From a virus: 37,611 bases of DNA. The translations under genes were made by a program, and so were the position numbers. The stretch is taken from IMG/VR virus record IMGVR_UViG_3300045417_000507, positions 1-37,611 of that record. The stretch is one strand, 5' to 3'. Positions 6,930 through 15,006 of this stretch are shown piece by piece. Position 1 is the first letter of the stretch; each line of letters starts with the position of its first letter. The notes beneath the pieces were generated by a model. That model was not told the DNA's origin, ran no database searches, and saw only the letters and a program-made list of their open reading frames with translations.

Positions 6930-7180
6930 GACATAGCTTCCAATTAGAGCAGTTTGTTGATGTCAAATAATCAACTATCAATCCCTGAGATAGCAATGTC
7001 ATAAGGGCTGACAACTATTAAAACCTTCATCTGTACATAATATGGCTAGTGAAGGGAATGTAGCTATAGGCATCGCAGAATGTAGTGATCGAAGCTACCT
7101 CTGATCCATAAGTGCGATGGCCCGTTTATCGTTGAAATCACGATAAATTTGGAGTCAAAAGAAAAGTTGGATTGATAATA
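6930..7180 (+). ncRNA. Candidate structured non-coding RNA, unrecognised family
   Basis: No convincing reading frame fills the 415 bases between the two variable genes. By hand the stretch folds into many perfect stems: GTTGAT/ATCAAC, CTATC/GATAG with CCCT in its loop, TGTCA/TGACA with AGGG in its loop (able to kiss CCCT), CCTTCA/TGAAGG, GGCATCGCA/TGCGATGGCC (one bulge) and TTTATCGT/ACGATAAA. GTAGCT/AGCTAC interlocks with the GGCATCGCA stem as a possible pseudoknot. It has its own promoter. It does not show the group I intron core, RNase P, 6S, tmRNA or riboswitch signatures I know. It could be a leader of copy 2 or a separate RNA. Confidence 0.55.
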
Positions 7181-7264
7181 CTTAACTTCAGATATATAAA
7201 ATCTGGAGGTAAAGCCCTTTTGGATATCAAAGAAAAGTTAAATAATTTAGATTTTACTAAATGC

Positions 7265-7272
7265 AATGTGTA
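7265..7272 (+). promoter_or_regulatory. ATGTGTA variant of the start-proximal motif
   Basis: AATGTGTA, then ten bases and the ATG at 7283. It matches the AAGTGTA motif at one fewer position but keeps GTGTA and the spacing. Confidence 0.4.
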
Positions 7273-7282
7273 TTATTTATAT

Positions 7283-8107
7283 ATGCCATGCCCTTTAACA
7301 TCAGATTTAGAATATCCAGATTACGTTAAGAAAATCCTTAAGGAAATAGAAGCTGGTAACGACCAGAGATTAAAAGATTGTGCTTGTAAACTTAAAACCG
7401 TGGTTGATGAAGAGGGTTGCTCTTGCACTGATGAGGATGGTAAAATTGCTGTTTTTCCATTTTGTTGGCAAATTGGCGCGCCTCCTACTACATGGACTCA
7501 ATTACCGAGACTAACAGCTAAACAAGCTATGAGCCTTTATTGGAAAAGCAGTAGTATATCACCAATAAACTTGACATATTATAGTAACTCTTTTGGTGGT
7601 TGTCCACCTGAGACACAATTTACTTTAACACCAAATGGAAATCAAAAATTAGAAAAAAGAAAATTTTCTACTGAATTAACTCCAAATTCAAAAAGAAAGG
7701 AATTTGTATGTCCACATTATGTCAGTTTTGTTCAAGATTTTATATGGACAAGTTGTGACGGTATTGCTTCAGATATGACACTCGAAGTAATAAAATTTTT
7801 CGCTGGAGATAATTATGTGAATAAAGAGAATGGAATATGTTACTTTTATCCTTCAATATTTACTGACATAGGATTTTATACCTCAATATTAAGTACGGAA
7901 AGATGCGGTTGGGGAGAACCGTGTTGCGGTTGGGGACAACCGTGTAGTCCAGATGAAGGAATTTCTGTAAAAATCAAAATCGGTCAAAATTCTGAACCTG
8001 CAATAACTGAACCTGAAATTGTAATAACTGAATTTGATTATGATGAGTTTAATACGCCAGATGGTTTTAGCTTTAATAATACGACTATAACTATTAATGA
8101 ATCATAA
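7283..8107 (+). CDS. Variable paralog family, copy 2
   Basis: A 274-residue member starting MPCPLTSDLEYPDYVKK. The ATG at 7283 is chosen because it aligns with the other copies; the frame extends 37 codons further upstream without resemblance to anything. Its first 136 bases match copy 1 except for one base (Val24 to Ala). After FPFC the sequence diverges almost completely. The loop at residues about 208-221 reads CGWGEPC then CGWGQPC and is encoded by a 21-base tandem duplication. A GC-rich patch and many cysteines are again present. The downstream nucleotidyltransferase-like gene overlaps its stop by 11 bases, so the two are made together. Confidence 0.8.
   Translation: MPCPLTSDLEYPDYVKKILKEIEAGNDQRLKDCACKLKTVVDEEGCSCTDEDGKIAVFPFCWQIGAPPTTWTQLPRLTAKQAMSLYWKSSSISPINLTYYSNSFGGCPPETQFTLTPNGNQKLEKRKFSTELTPNSKRKEFVCPHYVSFVQDFIWTSCDGIASDMTLEVIKFFAGDNYVNKENGICYFYPSIFTDIGFYTSILSTERCGWGEPCCGWGQPCSPDEGISVKIKIGQNSEPAITEPEIVITEFDYDEFNTPDGFSFNNTTITINES
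7904..7945 (+). repeat. 21-base tandem duplication inside variable loop
   Basis: Two adjacent 21-base units, each beginning TGCGGTTGGGGA and ending CAACCGTGT or GAACCGTGT, differ at one base. They encode CGWGEPC and CGWGQPC and form a GC-rich island in copy 2 of the variable family. Confidence 0.85.
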
Positions 8108-8558
8108 TTTTATAATTGACTCAATTATAGAAAATAATGGAATTATTCTTGGATCATACGTAAGAGAATGGATAGGAAATGGAAATCCAACTAATTATGG
8201 TTGGAAAGATATTGATATAAAATGTCCACCATCTAATATATATAAAATTAAAGAAAGTATTCAACAAAAATACCCTAATATAAGACTTGACTTTACGCCG
8301 TCTTTTATACCTAAGAATTCTGCAGTTAAGTATCTATATACTTGTAAATTTTTTAAATATGATGGACGATTTAAAATTTTAGATGATTTAGTTTCTGACG
8401 GTACAAATACATCTGAGTGGTTAGAATTCACGAAAGATAAGATCTATTACGCATTTTTAAATGATAATGAATTTTATAAAAGAGATTCCTATCAAGAATT
8501 AAAACTAAACTCCTACGGATGGAAATTTGCTGGACTAAATAAATTTTTAAAAAATTAA
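8097..8558 (+). CDS. Small nucleotidyltransferase-like protein, copy 1
   Basis: A 153-residue protein. G19-S20-Y-V-R-E followed by D38-I-D40-I and a later strand RLD65F resembles the Pol-beta superfamily signature hG[GS]...Dh[DE]h plus third acid, and the GG-x-VRD...DxD head of tRNA nucleotidyltransferases. The spacing (17 residues) is longer than usual. The paralog at 22398-22871 keeps G19, S20, D38, D40 and D65 at identical positions. No RNA-binding domain follows, so it is a minimal transferase or an inactive relative. It overlaps variable copy 2, and the other paralog also adjoins a variable copy, suggesting a shared process. The superfamily call is mine from motifs alone. Confidence 0.6.
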   Translation: MNHNFIIDSIIENNGIILGSYVREWIGNGNPTNYGWKDIDIKCPPSNIYKIKESIQQKYPNIRLDFTPSFIPKNSAVKYLYTCKFFKYDGRFKILDDLVSDGTNTSEWLEFTKDKIYYAFLNDNEFYKRDSYQELKLNSYGWKFAGLNKFLKN

Positions 8559-8562
8559 ATTA

Positions 8563-9078
8563 TTAAAACCAAACTTCATTATGTATAGTTCTTAATACTT
8601 TAATCCAATCTTTAAGATGTTCTGATATTTCTTCCTTGTTTGAATTTTTGAAACCATTTTTTGCAATCCAATAATAAATATTCTCTGATGGATAACATCT
8701 TCTTGTTTTCTCTAAGCTTTTATAAAAGAATCCTAAAAATACAAGAACAGATTTTGCAGTATCTTCATTGTGTTCTAAATTGAAAGTATATTTATTTTGT
8801 AATGGATATTCTATAAGATCGTAAAATTTTGACCCAATTGCTTCTGATATGTATTCTTTTTCTTCAAATGAATAATTTAAATCTTTACTATATTTTATAA
8901 TAGTAAGCTCTGCAAAAACAGGAAAGCTTATATCGACGATTCCATCTATATTTTCTTCAGATATTTTATTTAATATTTCTGGTAAGCAATCCGGATCTTG
9001 AATAAGTAGAAAAGCCCTTTCTGGTGATAATCCTAATTTTTTAGCAAAGAAATCTATATCTCTTTCTGAAACAGTCAC
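8563..9078 (-). CDS. Hypothetical acidic protein
   Basis: A 171-residue acidic, helix-rich protein with no motif I recognise. It starts at GTG 9078 (the overlapping ATG is out of frame). Features: early segment LGLSPERAFLLIQDPDCL, aromatic-rich centre and a Trp-containing C-terminus (DWIKVLRTIHNEVWF). No signal peptide or membrane helix. It converges with the plus-strand nucleotidyltransferase gene five bases away, and follows the membrane protein gene at 9093-9431 by 14 bases. Confidence 0.65.
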   Translation of the reverse strand: MTVSERDIDFFAKKLGLSPERAFLLIQDPDCLPEILNKISEENIDGIVDISFPVFAELTIIKYSKDLNYSFEEKEYISEAIGSKFYDLIEYPLQNKYTFNLEHNEDTAKSVLVFLGFFYKSLEKTRRCYPSENIYYWIAKNGFKNSNKEEISEHLKDWIKVLRTIHNEVWF

Positions 9079-9092
9079 ATTAACTATTACAG

Positions 9093-9431
9093 TTAATTTT
9101 TATTTTTATTAATTAAATGTTGTTGAATAGTCTCAAAATTACGATCAAGTTTTGCTTCGATTCTATCAAAATAAGCTTCAAAAGATTCTTTTGTCACGTA
9201 AGTAGTACTAATCTTAAGAGCTAGGTCTGCTATTTCTTGTTGATGTTTACGACCCTCTGACTCTACTTCTTTTCTTAAAGTTATAAAATCAGAAAATATT
9301 TTTTCATTTAGTTTATTTAATAATTCGTCTTGATTATCAAGAAGCGAAAATACTCTAGTAAATAACCATCCTCCTAAAAATGTGAGAGCCCCAAGAACTA
9401 TATTGAATAGCGTGCCCATGTCAAAATTCAT
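9093..9431 (-). CDS. Single-pass membrane protein with coiled coil
   Basis: A 112-residue protein with one hydrophobic segment at about 8-30 (LFNIVLGALTFLGGWLFTRVF) and a long charged helix to the end (LLNKLNEKIF..., then FEAYFDRIEAKLDRNFETI). This layout is common among phage holin-like or spanin-like small membrane proteins, but no lysis gene is visible nearby, so lysis is only a possibility. An AAGTGTA motif nine bases before the ATG suggests late expression. Confidence 0.7.
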   Translation of the reverse strand: MNFDMGTLFNIVLGALTFLGGWLFTRVFSLLDNQDELLNKLNEKIFSDFITLRKEVESEGRKHQQEIADLALKISTTYVTKESFEAYFDRIEAKLDRNFETIQQHLINKNKN

Positions 9432-9440
9432 ATATATATT

Positions 9441-9447
9441 TACACTT
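9441..9447 (-). promoter_or_regulatory. AAGTGTA start-proximal motif
   Basis: AAGTGTA on the minus strand, then nine bases and the ATG at 9431. No Shine-Dalgarno in between. Confidence 0.55.
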
Positions 9448-9471
9448 ATATTTTATTATTTTTAATTAAAA

Positions 9472-9672
9472 TTATGGCAGAGTAGCATTATTATCGCTAG
9501 GTATTTTAGTTAACTCTATAGCTATATAGTGTGGAGGTAAAAGGCTTCTGTAATGCTGTAAAACATGCTGATAATACTTACATTCAGTCTGGCCAGCTAA
9601 TCTTTTTAGAATCGCTTCGCATTCTTTAATAGTAAGTTGATTAACTTTTTTCTTCTTTTTATTTTCTATCAC
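9472..9672 (-). CDS. Small basic phage protein
   Basis: A 66-residue protein starting at GTG 9672. After a lysine-rich N-terminus it reads LTIKECEAILKRL then ECKYYQHVLQHYRSLLPPHY. The helical 'YYQHVLxHYRxLLP' stretch is familiar from small phage proteins without known function. The AAGTGTA motif stands nine bases upstream, which supports the GTG start. Confidence 0.65.
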   Translation of the reverse strand: MIENKKKKKVNQLTIKECEAILKRLAGQTECKYYQHVLQHYRSLLPPHYIAIELTKIPSDNNATLP

Positions 9673-9681
9673 ACCGTATAA

Positions 9682-9688
9682 TACACTT
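9682..9688 (-). promoter_or_regulatory. AAGTGTA start-proximal motif
   Basis: AAGTGTA on the minus strand, then nine bases and the GTG at 9672. Confidence 0.5.
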
Positions 9689-9809
9689 TTAGCATGTATT
9701 ATAATTTTAAATTAAATGGTATAATTTCCATCCCTTGGTCCGTCCTCTAGTTATTTGAGTATCGAAATATAAAGTCTTTTATTACACATAAAATAACAGA
9801 GATGACTAC

Positions 9810-10874
9810 TTATAGATCTATATCTTCAAGATCTTTATCGCTTAAATTTGTATTTCTTGCGCCTATTTTATATGACTGCAATTCTACTTCTTGTGGCGCA
9901 GATTGTACTTTACTGCTATCTAAATAACTGTCCATCCATCCACCTATTGGATTATCTTTTTGATTAAAAATTTTCTTATACCCTAGTGATCGCAAGCGTG
10001 CATCACAAAGCCATTTTGAATATCCGCCTAGAACTTCTGCATTCAATCCAAGTAATGAACCTTTACTGAATAAGTATTCTGCCCATTCTATTTCATTTTT
10101 AGCGGCTTGTTCATAAAATGCATATACTTTATCTTCACTTTTTTTTACGATAGAAGTAAATCCTTCTTTGTCTTCTTCTTTCAGAATTTTAATTAAATTC
10201 TGTGTTGTAGCAAAATGTAAAGCTTCATCTCTTTGAATGAATTTAATAATTTTAGCATTACCTTCCATTTTACCACGATATCCAAAATAAAAAGAGCAAG
10301 CAAAACTAACGTAAAATACAAGACCTTCCATTACATTAACTGACAATATACAATCAAAAATCTTTTGTTTTAAATCTTTTTTATCATCATCGCCAAGTAT
10401 TTTATCAAAATTATTTCTTATTAATTCCGCTCTAGAAACGATCTCCTTATCTTCCATAATACTATCAAAAAATTTACTTGCGTCGGGATGTACATTATTT
10501 AATAAATAAGAGTAAGAATAAGAATGAATACCTTCAAATCTCTGCCAAGTGTTCATGCATATTTCAAGTTCTGGATTACTTACGTAATCTTTGAGAGAAT
10601 GAATGCTTCTGGAAAGCATACTGTCTCCAAGAGTTTGAAATTTTAGATTTGTATCAAATACAAGTCTTTCTTGACCAGCAAGATCTTTATAATCACTGCG
10701 ATCTTTATTTAATGCAATTTCATGTGGCCACCAAAAAAATTCTTCTTGCTTTTTAAAGAGTTCAAAAAAGATAGGATATTTAAATCGGTCATATCTTTGG
10801 AGATTAAGGTCTTCTCCAAAAAATAATGGTTGTTTGGTATGATCTATATTTTTTAGATTTAAAACACTTTTCAT
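9810..10874 (-). CDS. nrdB: Ribonucleotide reductase class Ia, beta subunit NrdB
   Basis: Carries the di-iron centre and tyrosyl radical used by NrdA to make deoxyribonucleotides. At 354 residues it is normal for an Escherichia coli-type NrdB. Iron ligands and radical site are present: D84 (KFQTLGDSML), E114 and H117 (WQRFEGIHS) and radical Tyr121. The second half has YVSFACSFYFGYRGKMEGNA and FIQRDEALHF with the remaining Glu and His ligands. The C-terminus (GARNTNLSDKDLEDIDL) resembles the tail that docks on NrdA. It lies three bases downstream of nrdA in the same operon and supplies dNTPs for viral replication. Confidence 0.97.
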   Translation of the reverse strand: MKSVLNLKNIDHTKQPLFFGEDLNLQRYDRFKYPIFFELFKKQEEFFWWPHEIALNKDRSDYKDLAGQERLVFDTNLKFQTLGDSMLSRSIHSLKDYVSNPELEICMNTWQRFEGIHSYSYSYLLNNVHPDASKFFDSIMEDKEIVSRAELIRNNFDKILGDDDKKDLKQKIFDCILSVNVMEGLVFYVSFACSFYFGYRGKMEGNAKIIKFIQRDEALHFATTQNLIKILKEEDKEGFTSIVKKSEDKVYAFYEQAAKNEIEWAEYLFSKGSLLGLNAEVLGGYSKWLCDARLRSLGYKKIFNQKDNPIGGWMDSYLDSSKVQSAPQEVELQSYKIGARNTNLSDKDLEDIDL

Positions 10875-10877
10875 GAG

Positions 10878-13133
10878 TTATAACTTACACGCTCCAGAAG
10901 AGCAATCTCTATCTTCTTTTTGATTCATCAATTGTTCTTTATCTCCATCATCAGTATTATTGTAATAAAGACTAATTAAACCCAAAGAATATGCTTGCAT
11001 AATTTCTTTCATTACTTTAGCGTCTGGTAAAACATTATTTTCATAATGAGAATAATTATAGTATACATTTGTAGAAATAGCCATATCAATATATTTTTGA
11101 ATAATAGCATTTACTTTAAGTAATCCAGAATTATCTTTTAATTCATAAGCTAATTCATAATTCTTATCGTATTTGCCAATTCCAGGAACTAGTACTGGCA
11201 ATTTACCCATCTTACTCATTTTATAAGTAATAAGACTACGGATTGGTTCTACTCCATTAGTAGATGATTGAATAACAGAACTACTTTCACAAGGCATACA
11301 AGATGATAATGTTGAATGTCTCAATCCAAATTCTTTAATATCTTTTCTTAATTTTTCCCAATCAAGAGAAAGCTTGCGCTTGCAAATTTCATCTACTTTA
11401 TCTTTATATGTATTAATAGGTAAAATACCTTTAAAGTATTTTGTTCCATTAAATTTATCGCACTTACCTTTTTCTTTAGCTAATTCAAGACTGGACTTTA
11501 AAAGATAATACTGGAAATGTTCCATCCATTCATCTAATATTGGGAGTGTTTTATCTGAAGTATATTTTAATTCATTTTTAGCAAAATAAGCTGCTAGATT
11601 AGTAATACCAATTCCAAGACTACGGCGTTTCTTAGCAAAATTTTCAGCAGCAATATTAAAGTAATCTTGAATTTCAATGATTTCATCAAGAAATCTTACG
11701 ATAAGATCACAAGTTTTTTCAAGATCCTGCCAATTCTTAATTTCTAGCATATTGACTGCCGAAAGAATACACATGCCAATCTCGCCTTCTTTATCATGAT
11801 AGTCATTCAATGGTATAGTTGGATGAATGACCTCTGTACAAAGATTACTCATTGTGACTTTATCTAACCATGCTCCATGATCATTCGCGTGATCAACATT
11901 TAAGATATAAATTCTGCCAGTCTCTACTCTTTCCTTAATTATTAATGAGAATAACTTACGAGCGGATACCTTCTTTTTAATTTTTAATTTCTTGCTTTCG
12001 CATTCTTTATATACTTTATCAAAGTTTTTTGTACCCCAAGCTTCATATAACTCTGGAACTTCGGCTGTATTAAAAAGAGTAATCTCTTCATCCTTTAAAA
12101 CTCTATCGTAAAAAAGTTTACTCATGCCAACTGTATAATCGAGTTTACGAACTCTATTATCGTCTGTTCCAGCGTTGTTTTTTAATACTATAATATCTTC
12201 GATCTCATAATGCCACCATTGAATATTACAAGTAGCACTACCACCGCGTAGACCATTCTGTTGCCATGCCTTCACGCTACTTTCATAAATTTTAAGAAAT
12301 GGAATTAAACCAGTATGAACAACTTCGCCATTTTTAATCGGTGAACCAATAGCTCTAATTTTAGAAACATCTATACCAATTCCACATCTACTTGCTGTTG
12401 CCATACTAACAGCGGTTGCGCTAGCAGTAATACTACTACGAGAATCATCTACTCCAATTAAGCAACAACTAGCATAGTTTTTACTTGGAGTTCTTACTCC
12501 AGCCATTACAGGTGTTGGTAGATTAATTTTATGTTTACTGATAGCATCATAAAATTTACGAACATAATTTAGTCTTGTTTCTTTTGGATAATTTATAAAT
12601 CCAAAAGCAGCAATTAATACATAAGCAAATTGTGGAGTTTCATAAATTTTACTAGACACTCTGTCTTTAATCAAATATTTATCACATAATTGTTTAATTC
12701 CAGCATATGTAAAATTATAATCTCTATCATGGTCAATAAATTCTCCCATTTTATTTAATTCGTCTTCATCGTATTTCTCTAATATAATCGGGTCATATAT
12801 TTTAGATTTTAAACCTTGGTTGATAAATTCTAATAAGCGAGGCGCATGTTTGCCTTTCCAGACGTCTTTTCTTAATTGATAGTTAAGAAGTCTTCCAGCT
12901 ACAAATTGGTAATTTGGTTTTTCTATTGAAATTAAATTTGCAGCAGATTCAATTAATAGTTTGTGAATCTCTTTTGTAGTTACTCCGTCATTGATATTAA
13001 TCTTTGCATTAATTTCTATATCAGTTAAACTTACATTAGATAAATCTTTTATTGCCCAATTTATTACTCTATGAATTTTTTCTATGTTAAAATTTTCAGT
13101 GGAACCATTTCTTTTTTTTACTTTTATACTCAT
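10878..13133 (-). CDS. nrdA: Ribonucleotide reductase class Ia, alpha subunit NrdA
   Basis: Catalytic subunit, 751 residues, full length with no intein. An N-terminal ATP-cone (VKKRNGSTENFNIEKIHRVI) suggests dATP feedback control. Active-site landmarks: Cys223 in ASCCLIGVDDS, NLCTEV with the thiyl Cys and Glu, the partner Cys in GMCILSAVNML, PCESSSVIQSSTNG and the Tyr pair in NVYYNYSHY. The C-terminus ends CSSGACKL, the swinging Cys pair reduced by glutaredoxin or thioredoxin. Upstream is a TATACT box nine bases before ATG but no good -35, so its promoter class is unclear. Confidence 0.97.
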   Translation of the reverse strand: MSIKVKKRNGSTENFNIEKIHRVINWAIKDLSNVSLTDIEINAKININDGVTTKEIHKLLIESAANLISIEKPNYQFVAGRLLNYQLRKDVWKGKHAPRLLEFINQGLKSKIYDPIILEKYDEDELNKMGEFIDHDRDYNFTYAGIKQLCDKYLIKDRVSSKIYETPQFAYVLIAAFGFINYPKETRLNYVRKFYDAISKHKINLPTPVMAGVRTPSKNYASCCLIGVDDSRSSITASATAVSMATASRCGIGIDVSKIRAIGSPIKNGEVVHTGLIPFLKIYESSVKAWQQNGLRGGSATCNIQWWHYEIEDIIVLKNNAGTDDNRVRKLDYTVGMSKLFYDRVLKDEEITLFNTAEVPELYEAWGTKNFDKVYKECESKKLKIKKKVSARKLFSLIIKERVETGRIYILNVDHANDHGAWLDKVTMSNLCTEVIHPTIPLNDYHDKEGEIGMCILSAVNMLEIKNWQDLEKTCDLIVRFLDEIIEIQDYFNIAAENFAKKRRSLGIGITNLAAYFAKNELKYTSDKTLPILDEWMEHFQYYLLKSSLELAKEKGKCDKFNGTKYFKGILPINTYKDKVDEICKRKLSLDWEKLRKDIKEFGLRHSTLSSCMPCESSSVIQSSTNGVEPIRSLITYKMSKMGKLPVLVPGIGKYDKNYELAYELKDNSGLLKVNAIIQKYIDMAISTNVYYNYSHYENNVLPDAKVMKEIMQAYSLGLISLYYNNTDDGDKEQLMNQKEDRDCSSGACKL

Positions 13134-13203
13134 AACACTATGAGTATAATATTACATTGATTTTTAAAATTTAGAAAGAAAAAATTAAGAGGTTATAAAC
13201 AAT

Positions 13204-13554
13204 TTAGTCAGTGTAACTTTTTGGGTGTACCTTCCCTTTGCGTTTTTTTGACCAATCTTTAAAATACTTTTCTTTAACAGCGTCTTTACCATAAATCTTT
13301 TTTCTTTTCTCAGAAAGTTCCTTACTTCTATCCCAAAGATCACCCATGCTCCCTTTTTTATTCTTTGTAAATTCTGAAAATTCTCTAGAAGAACAATCTG
13401 CCTTCAATGTTCCTTGAGTGTTTATTTCTGGAACAGAAAAAACTCTTTTCCACTCAATGCCATTCTGGTCAATATATATATGGTGATCGTGAATAGATTG
13501 AATTATATCTATCGTCTCTTCTGTTTTTGGATGGATATATGTATATAATGGCAT
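13204..13554 (-). CDS. FmdB-related phage protein
   Basis: A 116-residue protein. The N-terminus MPLYTYIHPKTEETIDIIQSI resembles the FmdB/CxxC small regulatory family, but the zinc-ribbon cysteines are missing. The second half (KKGSMGDLWDRSKELSEKRK, then KRKGKVHPKS) is a basic helical tail typical of the version carried by many phages. Function unknown. It follows the glycosyltransferase gene, sharing one base with it (stop/start contact at 13554). Confidence 0.7.
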   Translation of the reverse strand: MPLYTYIHPKTEETIDIIQSIHDHHIYIDQNGIEWKRVFSVPEINTQGTLKADCSSREFSEFTKNKKGSMGDLWDRSKELSEKRKKIYGKDAVKEKYFKDWSKKRKGKVHPKSYTD

Positions 13555-14639
13555 TAACTTAAATAAGATAGTATATTATTATATAAGTTTTCAGACGAAA
13601 ATTCTTGCTGAAGTTTTAGTCCATTATTATTAATCTTATTTTTTTCCACTCTTTGGATTGCTAATTCACAAGCAGATATAAAATCATCACCATTAAAATC
13701 ATATATATTACCCTGATTGTAAGGCTGGTTTTTATGAAAAAATATTCCATCATATGCTTCAATTTTAGAATTAGGATCAATAAGAACGCTGTTTTCATTA
13801 TTCGCCCAAGACTTATACCCATGAGCGTTCATTATTACAGCGTGTTTTCCCATGGCGACAGAATGAAACTCTGGAAGCCCCCAGCCTTCTCCGCCACTCA
13901 TACCTATAATAATATTTGCACTATTTAAAAAATCATTATATATTTGATTTTGCGCCATAAAAGGAAGAAAATTAATATTAAAAAAAGATTTTCCTTGAAG
14001 AGCTTGAGATATAATATTATTTTGATCTTCTGGTTTCATGAATGGATTAAAGATAGAGCATTGAAGAGCATATTTTTTATTATTGCCAAATTTATTAGCC
14101 CATAATTGAATTAATTTTAAATGATGCTTTCTTTTTTCTAGCTTGCCAACAAGATTAAATACTATCCTATCATCTGAGAAATAAATTTTATCAGTTTTAC
14201 TAAAGTTATACTTATCAAAAGCTAAAGGTATATATTCTACGTTTTTGCACCCCAAGTTTTTATAGATATCTACAGTTTCTTTTGAAGAAAATAAAACTTT
14301 ATAGTTATTTTTTACGGTATTTAATTCTATTTTTGTTGGTTGATCTAATTCATAAAAACTTAAAAGAATTTGATCATTCGAATAGCTTTCAAATGAGCCA
14401 TTTAGATGCCATAATTTAAATATCTTATCTTTTTTCGAGTGTTTTTCTAGCGAGAGATTGATTGATTTTTGTAACCAATCAGCAAACTCCTGAGTTATAT
14501 TTGTCTGAGTCGATAAATCTAGATTACCAATTGGAACTAGATTTATGTCTTTTTTATGAGTGAATAATTCTCTACAAATTAGAGTTGAAATTTGTCCAAA
14601 ACTTACCGTGTTTATGGGCAAATTAAAACCTAGACTCAT
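13554..14639 (-). CDS. GT-B glycosyltransferase (GT4-like)
   Basis: A 361-residue GT-B enzyme. The C-terminal donor-binding domain shows IVFNLVGKLEKRKHHLKLI (strand plus basic helix), then GMSGGEGWGLPEFHSVAMGKHAVIM, the E-x7-E-type nucleotide-sugar motif of GT4. The N-terminal half begins with an FNLPINTVSFGQIS glycine-poor loop. It probably transfers a sugar to a phage or host glycan or to DNA; the acceptor is unknown. Its ATG overlaps the SSB-like gene stop by four bases. It lies far from the main glycosylation cassette. Confidence 0.82.
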   Translation of the reverse strand: MSLGFNLPINTVSFGQISTLICRELFTHKKDINLVPIGNLDLSTQTNITQEFADWLQKSINLSLEKHSKKDKIFKLWHLNGSFESYSNDQILLSFYELDQPTKIELNTVKNNYKVLFSSKETVDIYKNLGCKNVEYIPLAFDKYNFSKTDKIYFSDDRIVFNLVGKLEKRKHHLKLIQLWANKFGNNKKYALQCSIFNPFMKPEDQNNIISQALQGKSFFNINFLPFMAQNQIYNDFLNSANIIIGMSGGEGWGLPEFHSVAMGKHAVIMNAHGYKSWANNENSVLIDPNSKIEAYDGIFFHKNQPYNQGNIYDFNGDDFISACELAIQRVEKNKINNNGLKLQQEFSSENLYNNILSYLS

Positions 14640-14968
14640 AGAATATCTTCATCATTAATTTCTGTTTTTACTGAGGATTTAGCAGTTTGCTTTGGGCTAT
14701 CTGTTTTAGCAGAGCTTTTAACTTCAGATTTAGCTTGAGAATCAGCGTCTAGAGGTTTAGAAACATAGATTCTATAATCTGGAGCTTTTTCATTAGTTTT
14801 CTTGCTATTTGCGAAAATAACGACCTTGATTTCCTTCTCTAGTCCAAGGTCATCTACTTTTACATATCCAGATAAAAATGACATGCCGCTTTTACTTTTC
14901 TTTTTCCAAAGAGCACCAAGCTCATCTTTTCTATTATTTGTTTGTTGATTATTGGTTGTTTTATTCAT
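14636..14968 (-). CDS. SSB-like small protein (DUF736-type) with acidic tail
   Basis: A 110-residue protein. Residues about 17-72 (LGALWKKKSKSGMSFLSGYV...VVIFANSKKTNEKAPDYRIYVSK) resemble DUF736-type OB-fold-like proteins of phages and plasmids. A Ser/Lys/Ala-rich linker follows, then the acidic tip INDEDIL, which recalls the C-terminal tip by which single-stranded DNA-binding proteins recruit partners. It has its own strong promoter inside the end of the sigma gene. SSB function is an inference from layout only. Confidence 0.6.
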   Translation of the reverse strand: MNKTTNNQQTNNRKDELGALWKKKSKSGMSFLSGYVKVDDLGLEKEIKVVIFANSKKTNEKAPDYRIYVSKPLDADSQAKSEVKSSAKTDSPKQTAKSSVKTEINDEDIL

Positions 14969-14977
14969 AATTTTAAT

Positions 14978-15006
14978 ATTGTACCATCTAAATTATATTT
15001 TGTCAA
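14978..15006 (-). promoter_or_regulatory. Sigma-70-type promoter of the SSB-like gene
   Basis: TTGACA (15006-15001), 17 bases, TACAAT (14983-14978), ending nine bases before the ATG at 14968. It overlaps the last codons of the sigma factor gene. No Shine-Dalgarno. Confidence 0.7.

Noticed and set aside
6868-7282. Group I intron or known riboswitch
   Set aside because: The conserved intron core pairings and the riboswitch boxes I know are absent, and neither flanking gene is interrupted.
7172-7282. 37-codon N-terminal extension of variable copy 2
   Set aside because: All other copies start MPCPL, and the extension lies over a hairpin-rich stretch with no similarity to anything.
6019-8107. 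Diversity-generating retroelement acting on the variable family
   Set aside because: No reverse transcriptase or template repeat is visible, and differences include length changes and all transition types rather than adenine-only substitutions.
9700-9790. Short minus-strand frame reading DTQITRGRTKGWKLYHLI
   Set aside because: No start codon follows the upstream stop, so translation cannot be supported; it may be a gene remnant.
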